Positions 23,214-31,395 of a stretch of DNA of 64,000 nt are shown piece by piece (within the stretch, counting starts at the first letter, position 1; every line of letters starts with the position of its first letter). Below the pieces are notes generated by a model that searched no databases, had not been told where the DNA came from, and was given only the letters and a program-made list of their open reading frames with translations. Source of the stretch: Streptomyces sp. CG4 (GTDB lineage: Bacteria; Actinomycetota; Actinomycetes; Streptomycetales; Streptomycetaceae); contig NZ_CP163525.1 in the NCBI RefSeq assembly GCF_041080655.1, forward strand, positions 6,510,001 to 6,574,000, in the 5' to 3' direction. A program made the position numbers and the translations under genes.

Positions 23214-24842
23214 TCAGACCCACTTGGCCTGGAGCACGTTGATCCCCGGGTACGGCTGTGCTCTTATCCCGGTGAGCTTGCGCGGGTCCCAGGCCGTCAT
23301 CAGCTCGTTGTGCACCACCGGGTACAGCACGGCCTGCTCGGCGACGACGTCGATGTAGTCCTGGATCATCGCCTTCTTCTTCGCCGCGTCCGGCTCCCGG
23401 GTCGCCCGGTCCATGTCCGTGAAGAGCTGCTGGGCGACAGGGTTGTCGGCCCACCGGGTGTACCCCATCCAGAGGTTCTGCGGGCCGTAGTTGTAGTGCA
23501 TGATCAGGTCGGCGTCGAGCCCGAACTGATTGGGGTTCGAGGCGGCGGCGACGACCTGGTAGTCCTGCTTCTGGTCCATCTTGGTGAAGACGGCCGTGGT
23601 CTCCTGCGGTGCCAGGGTCGTCTCGACGCCGACCGCGTCCCAGGAGGACTTGATGGTCGGCAGACAGTCCACGATCCAACTGACGTTCACGGCAAGGATG
23701 TCGACCTTGAGGTCGGTGACGCCCGCCGCCCTCAGCAGCGCCTTCGCCTTCCGCGGATCGTGGTCGTAGACGGTCCTGGCCCGCCGGTGGGCCGGGTTGC
23801 CCTCGTTGAGGAACGAGGAGGCGGGCTTCCCGTGCCCCTTCAGGGCGACCTGCACCATCTTCTCGGTGTCGATGGCGTAGTGCAGCGCCTGCCGCACCCG
23901 TACGTCGTCGAACGGCTTGTGCTTCGTGTTGAACATCAGGAACAGGTTGTTCATCCCGGCGCCGCCCGCGACCGTCAGGCCGCCCTGCTCCAGCCTCGCG
24001 ATATTGGCGTACGGGATGTTGTCCGCGATCTGCGCCCCGGCGCCGGATCCGGAGATCTTCGCGACGCGCGGAGCGGCGTCCACGATGGTCAGCCAGTTCA
24101 TGCGCCGGAAGGCGGGTCTGCGGGGCCCGTTGTAGGCGGCGAACGCCTCGAAGACGGTGTTGGACTTCGGGTGGTGCGCGGTCTGCCGGTACGGCCCCGA
24201 GCCCACGGCGAGCCCCTTGACGGCGTCGTCCCAGGCGCCGGGCCGGGAGAAGACGTGCTGCGGCATGATCTTGGCGAGGGTGAGCCGGGACAGCCCGTCG
24301 GGGAAGGGGAACTTGAGCCTCAGCTCGACGGTCCGCGCGTCGGCCTTCCGCACGCCGTCCAGCCAGCTCACGAAGAAGCCCTTGGCGAGCGTCGGGGTGC
24401 CCGGGTCGAGGATCCGGTCGAAGACGAACACGACGTCGTCGGCGGTGACCGGCCTGCCGTCGTGGAAGGCCGCGCCCGAGCGCAGCGTGAACCGCCAGGT
24501 GGTGGCGTTCGGGTCCGCCGGTACCCCGGTGCCGAGCGCCGGATAGGGCACCCGGGTGATCGGGTCGGTGTCCAGCAGCCCCTCGTAGACATGGTTGTTG
24601 GCGGCCATGGAGAACGCCGACGCCGTCTGCGTCGGATCCCAGGTCCCGTCGTTGCCGTACCCGATCACGGCGGTCAGTGTCCGGTTCCTGCCGCTGCCGC
24701 CGGTGTCGTTCGTGGACTGCGGGCCGGCGGAGCAGCCGGTCAGCACCGGCGGCAGAGCGGCGGCCGCGCCCAGCGCACCGGTGAACTTCAGGAACGACCG
24801 GCGGCGCGGAGCCGGTGCGTCGGGGGTCACGTCGTCGCGCAC
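23214..24842 (-). CDS. ABC substrate-binding lipoprotein, family 5
   Basis: A 542-residue solute-binding protein. The N terminus combines a twin-arginine stretch (PRRRSFLKFTGALGAAAAL) with a lipobox LTGCS, so it is probably Tat-exported and lipid-anchored. The SBP_bac_5 signature follows (WDPTQTASAFSMAANNHVYE) with the central GAAFHDGRPVTADDVVFVF. Family members bind peptides, nickel, sugars and, in the SatABCD system of Haemophilus ducreyi, sialic acid. Here the gene neighbourhood suggests sialic acid or a sialoside. GTG start with GGAGGA upstream; a good promoter precedes it. Confidence 0.88.
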   Translation of the reverse strand: MRDDVTPDAPAPRRRSFLKFTGALGAAAALPPVLTGCSAGPQSTNDTGGSGRNRTLTAVIGYGNDGTWDPTQTASAFSMAANNHVYEGLLDTDPITRVPYPALGTGVPADPNATTWRFTLRSGAAFHDGRPVTADDVVFVFDRILDPGTPTLAKGFFVSWLDGVRKADARTVELRLKFPFPDGLSRLTLAKIMPQHVFSRPGAWDDAVKGLAVGSGPYRQTAHHPKSNTVFEAFAAYNGPRRPAFRRMNWLTIVDAAPRVAKISGSGAGAQIADNIPYANIARLEQGGLTVAGGAGMNNLFLMFNTKHKPFDDVRVRQALHYAIDTEKMVQVALKGHGKPASSFLNEGNPAHRRARTVYDHDPRKAKALLRAAGVTDLKVDILAVNVSWIVDCLPTIKSSWDAVGVETTLAPQETTAVFTKMDQKQDYQVVAAASNPNQFGLDADLIMHYNYGPQNLWMGYTRWADNPVAQQLFTDMDRATREPDAAKKKAMIQDYIDVVAEQAVLYPVVHNELMTAWDPRKLTGIRAQPYPGINVLQAKWV

Positions 24843-24880
24843 GGGTCCTCCAGCAAGTCGGTGGGGGGAGGGGGTGGGAG

Positions 24881-24914
24881 ATACGACGTCCTACGTCCTA
24901 CGTCCGGTCGGTAG
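24881..24914. promoter_or_regulatory. Direct repeats in the importer leader
   Basis: CTACGTC occurs at 24891-24897 and 24898-24904, with a related ACGACGTC just before. They lie just downstream of the predicted transcription start of the importer operon, where a repressor would block elongation or initiation. Confidence 0.35.
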
Positions 24915-24918
24915 CGCG

Positions 24919-24947
24919 ACCATAAGAGGGGCTGTGGGGGCGGTCAA
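24919..24947 (-). promoter_or_regulatory. Promoter of the importer operon
   Basis: On the minus strand, -35 TTGACC (24947-24942) and -10 TATGGT (24924-24919) are separated by exactly 17 bases, close to the vegetative Streptomyces consensus. Transcription would start near 24912, about 70 bases before the lipoprotein start codon. Confidence 0.7.
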
Positions 24948-25060
24948 GACAGCGCACACGAATGGACCAGCCGCCAGAGGTCACACCGAGGGCGGCCCGA
25001 AATGCCCGGGTGCCGACGCGAGTTGGGCCGATCGGGTTCAGGGGGTGGGCGTGGGCCCGG

Positions 25061-26419
25061 TCACCCCTCGGGGATCACGAGGTCCTCGGCACGGCCCTCC
25101 ACCACCAGGTTGCCCTCCGGTGTCAGCCGGGCCAGATCGCCGGTGCGGTGGAACCCGTCGGGGGTGAAGGCCCGGGCGTCGTGCCCGGGGGACCGGTAGG
25201 GGCCGCGCGGGGTGTACGGGCCGCGGGTGAGGAGCTCGCCGGCCTCGCCCTCGGGGGCGTCGATCCGGATCTCGTCGGCCGGGGAGAGCGGCCGTCCCCG
25301 GGTCGTGAGCACCACGTCCCGCGGGTCGTCGAGGCGGGTGGCGGTCAGCAGCCCCTCGGCCCCGCCGTACACCTGCTGCAGCCGGCAGCCGAAGCCGGGC
25401 TCGACCCGGGCGGCGAGGCCGGGGTGGAGGCGGGCGCCGCCGATCTGCAGCACCCGCAGCGAGCCCAGGTCGGCCTCGGCGCCGTCGAGGGCGTCCAGCC
25501 AGCGGACAGCGACGCTGGGTGTCACCGAGGTGACGGTCACCCGTTCCCGTGCGATCGCGGCGAAGGCGGCGTCCGGCTCCGGATCGTCGAGCAGGACGAC
25601 GGTGCCGCCGGCGGCCAGGGTGCCGAGGATGCCGGGACAGCCGAGGGCGAGGGCGGACTCCGCGGGCAGTACCGCCAGATAGACGTCCTCGGGGCCGAGT
25701 CCGAGCAACTCGGTGGTGGCGCGCAGCTGGTAGGCGTAGTCGTCGTGGGTGCGGCCGACGAGCCGCGGCGGCGCCGGCGCACCGCCCGACGATGCCGTCG
25801 TACCGCCCGGCAGCAGGAAGAACGCCACGTCGGAGGCGTCCAGGCGGTGGTCCGGTACGGGGGCCTCGTCCACGGTGTGCAGCGGGAAGGCGAGGCAGCC
25901 GCCCGGCAGCACCGCGAAGCCGCCCGCCTGCTCGCCGGGTGCGGCGAGGGTGAGGATCCGCCGCAGTGATGTCGACCCGGCGGCGATCCGGGCGGCCATC
26001 GCGGCGTGGTCGAAGCCGCGGTGCACCGCCGGGCCGACGTAGCCGACGGCCTCGGTCCCGGCCGTCAGCTGGGCGATCTCCGGCTCCCGGCGGTCGGTCG
26101 GCGCGAGCACGGGGACCGCCCCGGCGCGCATCAGCGCGAACACCGTGATGACGAACTCGGGGGTGTTCGGCAGCTGCACCACGACCCGCTTGCCGGGCGC
26201 GATGCCGCGCAGCCGCAGCCCCGCGGCCATCCGGTTCACCCGCCGGTCCAGCTGGAAGTACGTCAGGCGGGTCGCGCCGTGCACGAGCGCGGTGCGCGGG
26301 CCGTGCGCGGCCGCCCAGTCGTGCAGCAGCTCGGGCAGGGGACGGCCCTGCCAGTAGCCGGCGCGGCGGTGGGCGAGGGCGGTCTCCTCGGGCCAGGGGG
26401 TGAAGCCGTTCGCTGCCAT
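25061..26419 (-). CDS. AMP-binding enzyme lacking its C-terminal domain
   Basis: A 452-residue protein homologous to aryl-acid adenylating enzymes such as 2,3-dihydroxybenzoate-AMP ligase, which are usually about 540 residues. The N-terminal subdomain is recognisable (FQLDRRVNRMAAGLRLRGI, QVYGGAEGLLTATRLDD, FHRTGDLARLTPEGNLVVEG), but the protein stops at the hinge, just after GRAEDLVIPEG, so the mobile domain with the catalytic lysine is absent. The nucleotide-binding loop is also altered: GGTT is followed by ASSGGAPAPPRLVGR, longer than usual and without its lysine. It is probably inactive as a ligase or has another role. No carrier protein or siderophore genes are adjacent. Confidence 0.8.
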   Translation of the reverse strand: MAANGFTPWPEETALAHRRAGYWQGRPLPELLHDWAAAHGPRTALVHGATRLTYFQLDRRVNRMAAGLRLRGIAPGKRVVVQLPNTPEFVITVFALMRAGAVPVLAPTDRREPEIAQLTAGTEAVGYVGPAVHRGFDHAAMAARIAAGSTSLRRILTLAAPGEQAGGFAVLPGGCLAFPLHTVDEAPVPDHRLDASDVAFFLLPGGTTASSGGAPAPPRLVGRTHDDYAYQLRATTELLGLGPEDVYLAVLPAESALALGCPGILGTLAAGGTVVLLDDPEPDAAFAAIARERVTVTSVTPSVAVRWLDALDGAEADLGSLRVLQIGGARLHPGLAARVEPGFGCRLQQVYGGAEGLLTATRLDDPRDVVLTTRGRPLSPADEIRIDAPEGEAGELLTRGPYTPRGPYRSPGHDARAFTPDGFHRTGDLARLTPEGNLVVEGRAEDLVIPEG

Positions 26420-26529
26420 CCCCGCAACATAGAGTCCACCCAGGTATTCCGTAAAGCGGCCATATCTTTCCGCTATCCGAAATCCGCGCAGATGGTTGCG
26501 GATTGTAGAGGCGGAGCGTCACTCCGGAT

Positions 26530-26847
26530 GTGCGAAGCGTGAAACTCGGGAAGGAAGGGGAGCAGGTCAAGGCGCGACGCAACCCGCGCGGCGCGCTGTG
26601 TGCCGAAGAGCCGGAGGACATGTTGAGGGAATTGCGGCCTGCCGTCGGCAGCCATGTGGTGGACACCCGTACCGGCAGGCTCGGCATCGTCATGGGGTAC
26701 GAGGGTCCCTACGCCCAGCTGAGACCGTACGGCGGGGGCCGGGAGTGGGACGCCGAACCCGGAGCGCTGCGCACCGCCACCGCCGCCGAGCGGCTCAAGG
26801 CGGCGACCGCGCACGCCAATGCCCGAAGCCGCGGGGAGGCGCTCTAG
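26530..26847 (+). CDS. Hypothetical protein, conserved Streptomyces type
   Basis: About 105 residues from GTG 26530 (or 26539). The centre reads VGSHVVDTRTGRLGIVMGYE, then YAQLRPYGGGREWDAEP and an alanine-rich helix. This resembles short SH3-like folds that hold one conserved strand pair. No membrane segment or catalytic motif is visible and I do not recognise the function. It is codirectional with recO, 30 bases before the duplicated recO 5' end, and may be cotranscribed with it. Confidence 0.65.
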   Translation: MRSVKLGKEGEQVKARRNPRGALCAEEPEDMLRELRPAVGSHVVDTRTGRLGIVMGYEGPYAQLRPYGGGREWDAEPGALRTATAAERLKAATAHANARSRGEAL

Positions 26848-26877
26848 CCGCTGCCCGCATGGGCGAGAATGGGTGCC

Positions 26878-27009
26878 ATGAGTCTGTTCCGCGACGACGG
26901 CATCGTGCTGCGCACCCAGAAGCTGGGTGAGGCGGACCGGATCATGCTGTGCCTGCCCGGGGGACACCCCCCGGACCCCCGGCCGGGCGAAGGCGGGGGT
27001 CGGCGATGA
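26878..27009 (+). pseudogene. Duplicated recO 5' fragment ending in the recO start
   Basis: Bases 26878-26945 repeat the first 68 bases of recO (27006-27073) with only two silent differences (CGC/CGG and GAC/GAT). After the repeat, 60 unrelated bases rich in G and C runs follow, including the hairpin 26957-26974 (CCGGGGG/CCCCCGG). The frame continues to a TGA at 27007-27009 that overlaps the true recO ATG (ATGA), giving a 43-residue ORF. The fragment keeps what was probably the native recO upstream region, so its translation could now be coupled to recO. Confidence 0.85.
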
Positions 27010-27755
27010 GTCTGTTCCGGGATGACGGCATCGTGCTGCGCACCCAGAAGCTGGGTGAGGCGGACCGGATCATCACGTTGCTCACCCGCGGTCACGGGCG
27101 GGTGCGGGCCGTGGCGCGTGGGGTGCGGCGGACCAAGTCGAAGTTCGGGGCCCGGCTGGAGCCCTTCTCCCATGTCGACGTGCAGTTCTTCGCGCGCGGG
27201 AGCGAGCTGGTCGGGCGCGGGCTCCCACTGTGCACACAGAGCGAGACCATCGCGCCGTACGGTGGCGGAATCGTCACCGACTACGCCCGCTACACCGCCG
27301 GTACGGCGATGCTGGAGACCGCCGAGCGGTTCACCGACCACGAGGGCGAGCCCGCCGTCCAGCAGTATCTGCTGCTCGTCGGCGCCCTGCGGACACTGGC
27401 CCGCGGGGAGCACGCCCCCCATCTCGTCCTCGACGCCTTCCTGCTGCGTTCCCTCGCTGTCAACGGCTACGCGCCCAGCTTCGAGGCCTGCGCGAAGTGC
27501 GGCATGCCCGGTCCGAACCGCTTCTTCTCGGTCGCCTCCGGCGGCTCCGTCTGCGCCGACTGCCGGGTGCCCGGCAGCGTCGTACCCTCGCCACAGACCC
27601 TGGTACTCCTCGGCGCGCTGCTTACGGGAGACTGGGAGACGGCGGACGCGTGCGAGGCGCGGTACGTCCGCGAGGGCGGCGGGCTGGTGTCGGCCTACCT
27701 GCACTGGCATCTGGAGCGGGGGCTGCGCTCGCTCAGGTATGTGGAAAAGACGTAG
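27006..27755 (+). CDS. recO: DNA repair protein RecO
   Basis: RecO anneals single strands and, with RecR, loads RecA at gaps. The N-terminal OB fold starts SLFRDDGIVLRTQKLGEADR, followed by a helical domain and a zinc finger (CAKCGMPG ... CADCRVPG). At 249 residues it has normal length. The start at 27006 is chosen because the protein aligns from MSLFRDDG; the purine-rich GGGGG just before it acts as binding site now that a duplicated fragment lies upstream. uppS follows after 17 bases, the usual Streptomyces order. Confidence 0.95.
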   Translation: MSLFRDDGIVLRTQKLGEADRIITLLTRGHGRVRAVARGVRRTKSKFGARLEPFSHVDVQFFARGSELVGRGLPLCTQSETIAPYGGGIVTDYARYTAGTAMLETAERFTDHEGEPAVQQYLLLVGALRTLARGEHAPHLVLDAFLLRSLAVNGYAPSFEACAKCGMPGPNRFFSVASGGSVCADCRVPGSVVPSPQTLVLLGALLTGDWETADACEARYVREGGGLVSAYLHWHLERGLRSLRYVEKT

Positions 27756-27772
27756 AGGGAGACGAGAGACAC

Positions 27773-28621
27773 ATGGTGGTACGCGGGATCCTGGGACGCC
27801 AGCGGCGCGAGCACAAGGCGCCGGAGCCGCACCCGTCCGGTGCCCGCGCGCCGAAGCTCCCCGGCGAGCTGGTCCCGAACCACGTGGCCATCGTCATGGA
27901 CGGCAACGGCCGGTGGGCGAAGGAGCGCGGTCTGCCCCGCACCGAAGGGCACAAGGTCGGCGCCGAGCGGGTGCTCGACGTGCTGCAGGGCTCGATCGAG
28001 ATCGGCGTCCGCAACATCTCCCTGTACGCCTTCTCCACCGAGAACTGGAAGCGCTCGCCCGACGAGGTCCGCTTCCTGATGAACTTCAACCGCGACTTCA
28101 TCCGCAAGACCCGTGACCAGCTCGACGAGCTCGGCATCCGGGTGCGCTGGGTGGGCCGGATGCCCAGGCTGTGGAAGTCGGTCGCCAAGGAGCTGCAGGT
28201 CGCCCAGGAGCAGACCAAGGGCAACGACCTGCTCACCCTGTACTTCTGCATGAACTACGGCGGCCGGGCCGAACTCGCCGACGCGGCCAAGGCGTTGGCC
28301 GAGGACGTGAAGGCCGGCCGGCTCGACCCGGCCAAGGTCAGCGAGAAGACCATCCAGAAGTACCTGTACTACCCCGACATGCCGGACGTGGACCTCTTCC
28401 TCCGGCCCAGCGGTGAGCAGCGCACCTCCAACTACCTGCTCTGGCAGAGCGCGTACGCCGAGATGGTCTTCCAGGACGTGCTGTGGCCCGACTTCGACCG
28501 CCGTGACCTGTGGCGGGCCTGTGTCGAGTTCGCCTCCCGCGACCGGCGGTTCGGCGGCGCCGTCCCGAACGAGGAACTGCTGGCCATGGAGGCCGCCATG
28601 AAGGGCGATTCCACCTCATAG
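27773..28621 (+). CDS. uppS: Isoprenyl (undecaprenyl) diphosphate synthase
   Basis: Cis-prenyltransferase that makes the polyprenyl diphosphate carrier for cell-wall precursors. Motifs are VAIVMDGNGRWAKERGLPR (catalytic Asp and diphosphate-binding residues), LYAFSTENWKRS, and the C-terminal PDVDLFLRPSGEQRTSNYLL. The 282-residue length includes the usual N-terminal extension of actinobacterial members. It lies 17 bases after recO and is probably cotranscribed. ATG 27773 follows GGGAGACGAGAG. Confidence 0.96.
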   Translation: MVVRGILGRQRREHKAPEPHPSGARAPKLPGELVPNHVAIVMDGNGRWAKERGLPRTEGHKVGAERVLDVLQGSIEIGVRNISLYAFSTENWKRSPDEVRFLMNFNRDFIRKTRDQLDELGIRVRWVGRMPRLWKSVAKELQVAQEQTKGNDLLTLYFCMNYGGRAELADAAKALAEDVKAGRLDPAKVSEKTIQKYLYYPDMPDVDLFLRPSGEQRTSNYLLWQSAYAEMVFQDVLWPDFDRRDLWRACVEFASRDRRFGGAVPNEELLAMEAAMKGDSTS

Positions 28622-28661
28622 CAACCGGCGGTTCACCGGGGCCGTCGAGGATGCGGGACTC

Positions 28662-29999
28662 ATGAGACGCCTCACGCCCGTCCTCGCTCTCGGTGCCCTG
28701 CTGCTCACCGCGCTGCCCGCGCACGCCGCCGACGGCCCCGCGCACCGCGAGAGCTACGGGACCAAGGCCCCGTACGAGCCTCAGCAGAGCGCCGACGGCT
28801 ACGAGCGGCCCCCGGCCGGCTTCGAGCCCGTCTTCACCGAGAACGTCTCCCGGCACGGCTCGCGCGCGGCGACCGACGGCACGGACGGCGACCTGATCCT
28901 CGCGCTGTGGGACAAGGCGCAGCAGCAGGGCCAACTCACCGATGCCGGTGAGGAGTTCGGGCCGCGCGTGCGGGCCCTGCAGGCCGCCATGTCCCGGGTC
29001 GGGTACGGCAACCTCAGCGGGCGCGGCCGACAGGAGATGCGGGACACGGCGACGCGGATGGAGCGGCGCCTGCCCACGCTGTTCGCGAAGATCGCCGACG
29101 CGGGCGAGGAGATCGACGTGGTCAGCTCAGGACAGGGGCGGGCCGTGGACAGCGCGGGCGAGTTCACCGGCGCGCTGGCCTCGGCCGACCCCGCGCTTGA
29201 GCCGTTGATCGGGGCCACCCGCACCGACAAGGACCTGCTGTACTTCCACAAGGCGGCGGGCGGTGCGGCGTACCGCGACTACATCGCGGGCGACCAGCGC
29301 CTCAAGGACACCCTGGCCTCGATCGAGGACCGGCCGAGGACGTACGAGGCCGCGTACGGCGTCCTGCGCCGGCTGTTCGCGGAACCCTTCGTCGACCGGA
29401 TCGGCGACCGTGACCGGGTCGGCGCCGCGCAGGCCGTCTACAACCTGTACGCGATCGCCCCCGCGATGAGCGAGGAGAGCCCTGACCCGGACGGCAGGGG
29501 CTGGGACATGGACCGCTTCATCTCCCGCTCGGACGCGGCCTGGTTCGGCTACCTCGGTGACGCGGAGGACTTCTACGAGAAGGGCCCCGGCTTCGCCGGC
29601 AGCGACATCACCTACAAGATGGCCGACGTCCTGCTGGCCGACTTCTTCCGGCAGGTCGAGGCCAAGCGGGCCGGCACCAGCGACCTCGGCGCCGAACTCC
29701 GCTTCACCCACGCCGAGGAGATCATCCCGCTGGCGGCCCTGATGCACCTCCCGGGCAGCACGGACCCGGCGACGCCGGGGGAGCCGTACACCTACGCCGA
29801 CAATCCCTGGCGCGGCGCGTCCGTCGCTCCCCTCGGCGCCGACATCCAGTGGGACGTGTACGAGAAGGACGGCCGCTACCTGGTCCGCATGCTCTACAAC
29901 GAGCGGGAGACGCCGTTCAGGACCGGCTGCCACCCGATCGGCAAGGGGAGCACCTTCTACGATCTGAACGAACTGGAGCGCTGCTTCGGCCGGAGCTGA
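28662..29999 (+). CDS. Secreted histidine-type phosphatase (phytase/MINPP-like)
   Basis: A 445-residue protein with a signal peptide (LALGALLLTALPAHA). The histidine acid phosphatase motif RHGSR lies at about residue 65 (FTENVSRHGSRA), and the proton donor is the HAE of ELRFTHAEEIIPLAAL. These features match the multiple-inositol-polyphosphate phosphatase branch, whose members hydrolyse phytate and related phosphate esters outside the cell. Two cysteines near the C terminus may form a disulfide. It follows uppS closely but belongs functionally to phosphate scavenging. It converges with zur. Confidence 0.85.
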   Translation: MRRLTPVLALGALLLTALPAHAADGPAHRESYGTKAPYEPQQSADGYERPPAGFEPVFTENVSRHGSRAATDGTDGDLILALWDKAQQQGQLTDAGEEFGPRVRALQAAMSRVGYGNLSGRGRQEMRDTATRMERRLPTLFAKIADAGEEIDVVSSGQGRAVDSAGEFTGALASADPALEPLIGATRTDKDLLYFHKAAGGAAYRDYIAGDQRLKDTLASIEDRPRTYEAAYGVLRRLFAEPFVDRIGDRDRVGAAQAVYNLYAIAPAMSEESPDPDGRGWDMDRFISRSDAAWFGYLGDAEDFYEKGPGFAGSDITYKMADVLLADFFRQVEAKRAGTSDLGAELRFTHAEEIIPLAALMHLPGSTDPATPGEPYTYADNPWRGASVAPLGADIQWDVYEKDGRYLVRMLYNERETPFRTGCHPIGKGSTFYDLNELERCFGRS

Positions 30000-30018
30000 G
30001 CGGCAACCCCCCGGGCGA

Positions 30019-30429
30019 TCAGCCTCCGGCGCAGTCGGAGCACGTGCCGAAGATCTCCACGGTGTGGGCCACGTTGACGTATCCGTGCTCCGCCGCGATC
30101 GCTTCCGCCCACTTCTCCACGGCCGGTCCCTCCACCTCCACCGCCTTGCCGCAGGTGCGGCAGACCAGGTGGTGGTGGTGTTCGCCGCTGCTGCAGCGGC
30201 GGTAGACGGACTCGCCTTCGGAGGTGCGCAGGACGTCGACCTCGCCGGCGTCGGCGAGGGACTGGAGTGTGCGGTAGACCGTGGTCAGCCCGACGGAGTC
30301 GCCCTTGTGCTTGAGCATGTCGTGCAGCTCCTGCGCACTGCGGAACTCGTCGACCTCGTCCAGGGCCGCTGCCACGGCTGCCCGCTGTCGGGTCGCGCGG
30401 CCCTTCACGGGCGGTCCAGCGGTCGTCAC
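30019..30429 (-). CDS. zur: Zinc uptake regulator Zur (Fur family)
   Basis: A 136-residue Fur-family repressor. The winged helix includes RATRQRAAVAAALDEVDEF and LTTVYRTLQSLADAGEV; the sensor site HHHHLVCRTCG and the C-terminal CSDC pair bind zinc. It is near-identical to what I remember of Streptomyces coelicolor Zur. The start is GTG 30429 with GGAGG six bases upstream. It is the last gene of the znu cluster, 63 bases after znuB, and should repress znuA through the boxes near 33150. Confidence 0.95.
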   Translation of the reverse strand: MTTAGPPVKGRATRQRAAVAAALDEVDEFRSAQELHDMLKHKGDSVGLTTVYRTLQSLADAGEVDVLRTSEGESVYRRCSSGEHHHHLVCRTCGKAVEVEGPAVEKWAEAIAAEHGYVNVAHTVEIFGTCSDCAGG

Positions 30430-30492
30430 CGTTGCCTCCTCACGTCTCGCTTCTGCCCGGGCGGCCATTGTGCCAGTCCGGGCTGTCAGCGG

Positions 30493-31395
30493 TCAGACGC
30501 CGATCTTGTCCCCGGCTCCTCTCGTGGCCGGAATCGTGCACTCGGTCGGGTCCCCGGCCGGGTGCGCGGCCGCCGCCGCACGGGCGCGTCGACGGGCCAC
30601 CGGCGTGGCCAGCGCCGTCATGGCCACGAACGCGGCGATGGTCAGCAGGACGATCGTGGCACCGGGCGGAACGTCCTGGTAGTAGGAGGTGATCGTGCCG
30701 CTGACGGTCACGGCCACCCCGATGGCCACGGCGATCACGAAGGTCGCCTTGAAGCTGCGGCTGAGCTGCTGCGCGGCCGCCACCGGCACCACCATCAGCG
30801 CGGACACCAGCAGCAGACCGACCACGCGCATGGCGACGGTCACGGTCACCGCCGCCGTCACCGCCGTCAGGAGGTTGAGCGCGCGCACCGGCAGGCCCGT
30901 GACCCGCGCGAACTCCTCGTCCTGGCTGACCGCGAACAGCTGACGGCGCAGGCCGAGCGTGACCAGCACCACGAACGCGGCCAGCAGACAGATCGATACG
31001 ACGTCCGACTGCGAGACCGTCGAGAGCGAACCGAACAGGTACGTCGTCAGGTTCGCGTTGGAGCCCGTCGGCGCGAGGTTGATGAACATCACGCCGCCGG
31101 CCATGCCGCCGTAGAAGAGCATGGCGAGGGCGATGTCGCCGCGGGTCTTGCCGTACCAGCGGATCAGCTCCATCAGGACCGCGCCGAGGACGGAGACGGC
31201 GGTCGCCATCCACACCGGGGAGGCGGACAGCAGGAAGCCCAGGCCGACGCCCGTCATCGCCACATGCCCGATGCCGTCGCCCATCAGGGCCTGGCGGCGC
31301 TGGACCAGGTAGATGCCGACCGCGGGCGCCGTGATGCCGACCAGGACGGCGGCGAGCAGCGCCCGTTGCATGAAGGCGTAGTTGAGGAAGTCCAT
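30493..31395 (-). CDS. znuB: Zinc ABC transporter permease
   Basis: A 300-residue ABC-3 family permease with eight or nine helices and the family sequence QRRQALMGDGIGHVAMTGVG near the N terminus. Its ATG overlaps the ATPase stop (TGATG), so translation is coupled. It imports zinc together with the ATPase and the binding protein upstream. Confidence 0.93.
   Translation of the reverse strand: MDFLNYAFMQRALLAAVLVGITAPAVGIYLVQRRQALMGDGIGHVAMTGVGLGFLLSASPVWMATAVSVLGAVLMELIRWYGKTRGDIALAMLFYGGMAGGVMFINLAPTGSNANLTTYLFGSLSTVSQSDVVSICLLAAFVVLVTLGLRRQLFAVSQDEEFARVTGLPVRALNLLTAVTAAVTVTVAMRVVGLLLVSALMVVPVAAAQQLSRSFKATFVIAVAIGVAVTVSGTITSYYQDVPPGATIVLLTIAAFVAMTALATPVARRRARAAAAAHPAGDPTECTIPATRGAGDKIGV

Noticed and set aside
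25061..26419. Siderophore or nonribosomal peptide cluster around the adenylating enzyme
   Set aside because: No carrier protein, condensation domain, isochorismate synthase or export gene lies next to it, and the enzyme itself is truncated.
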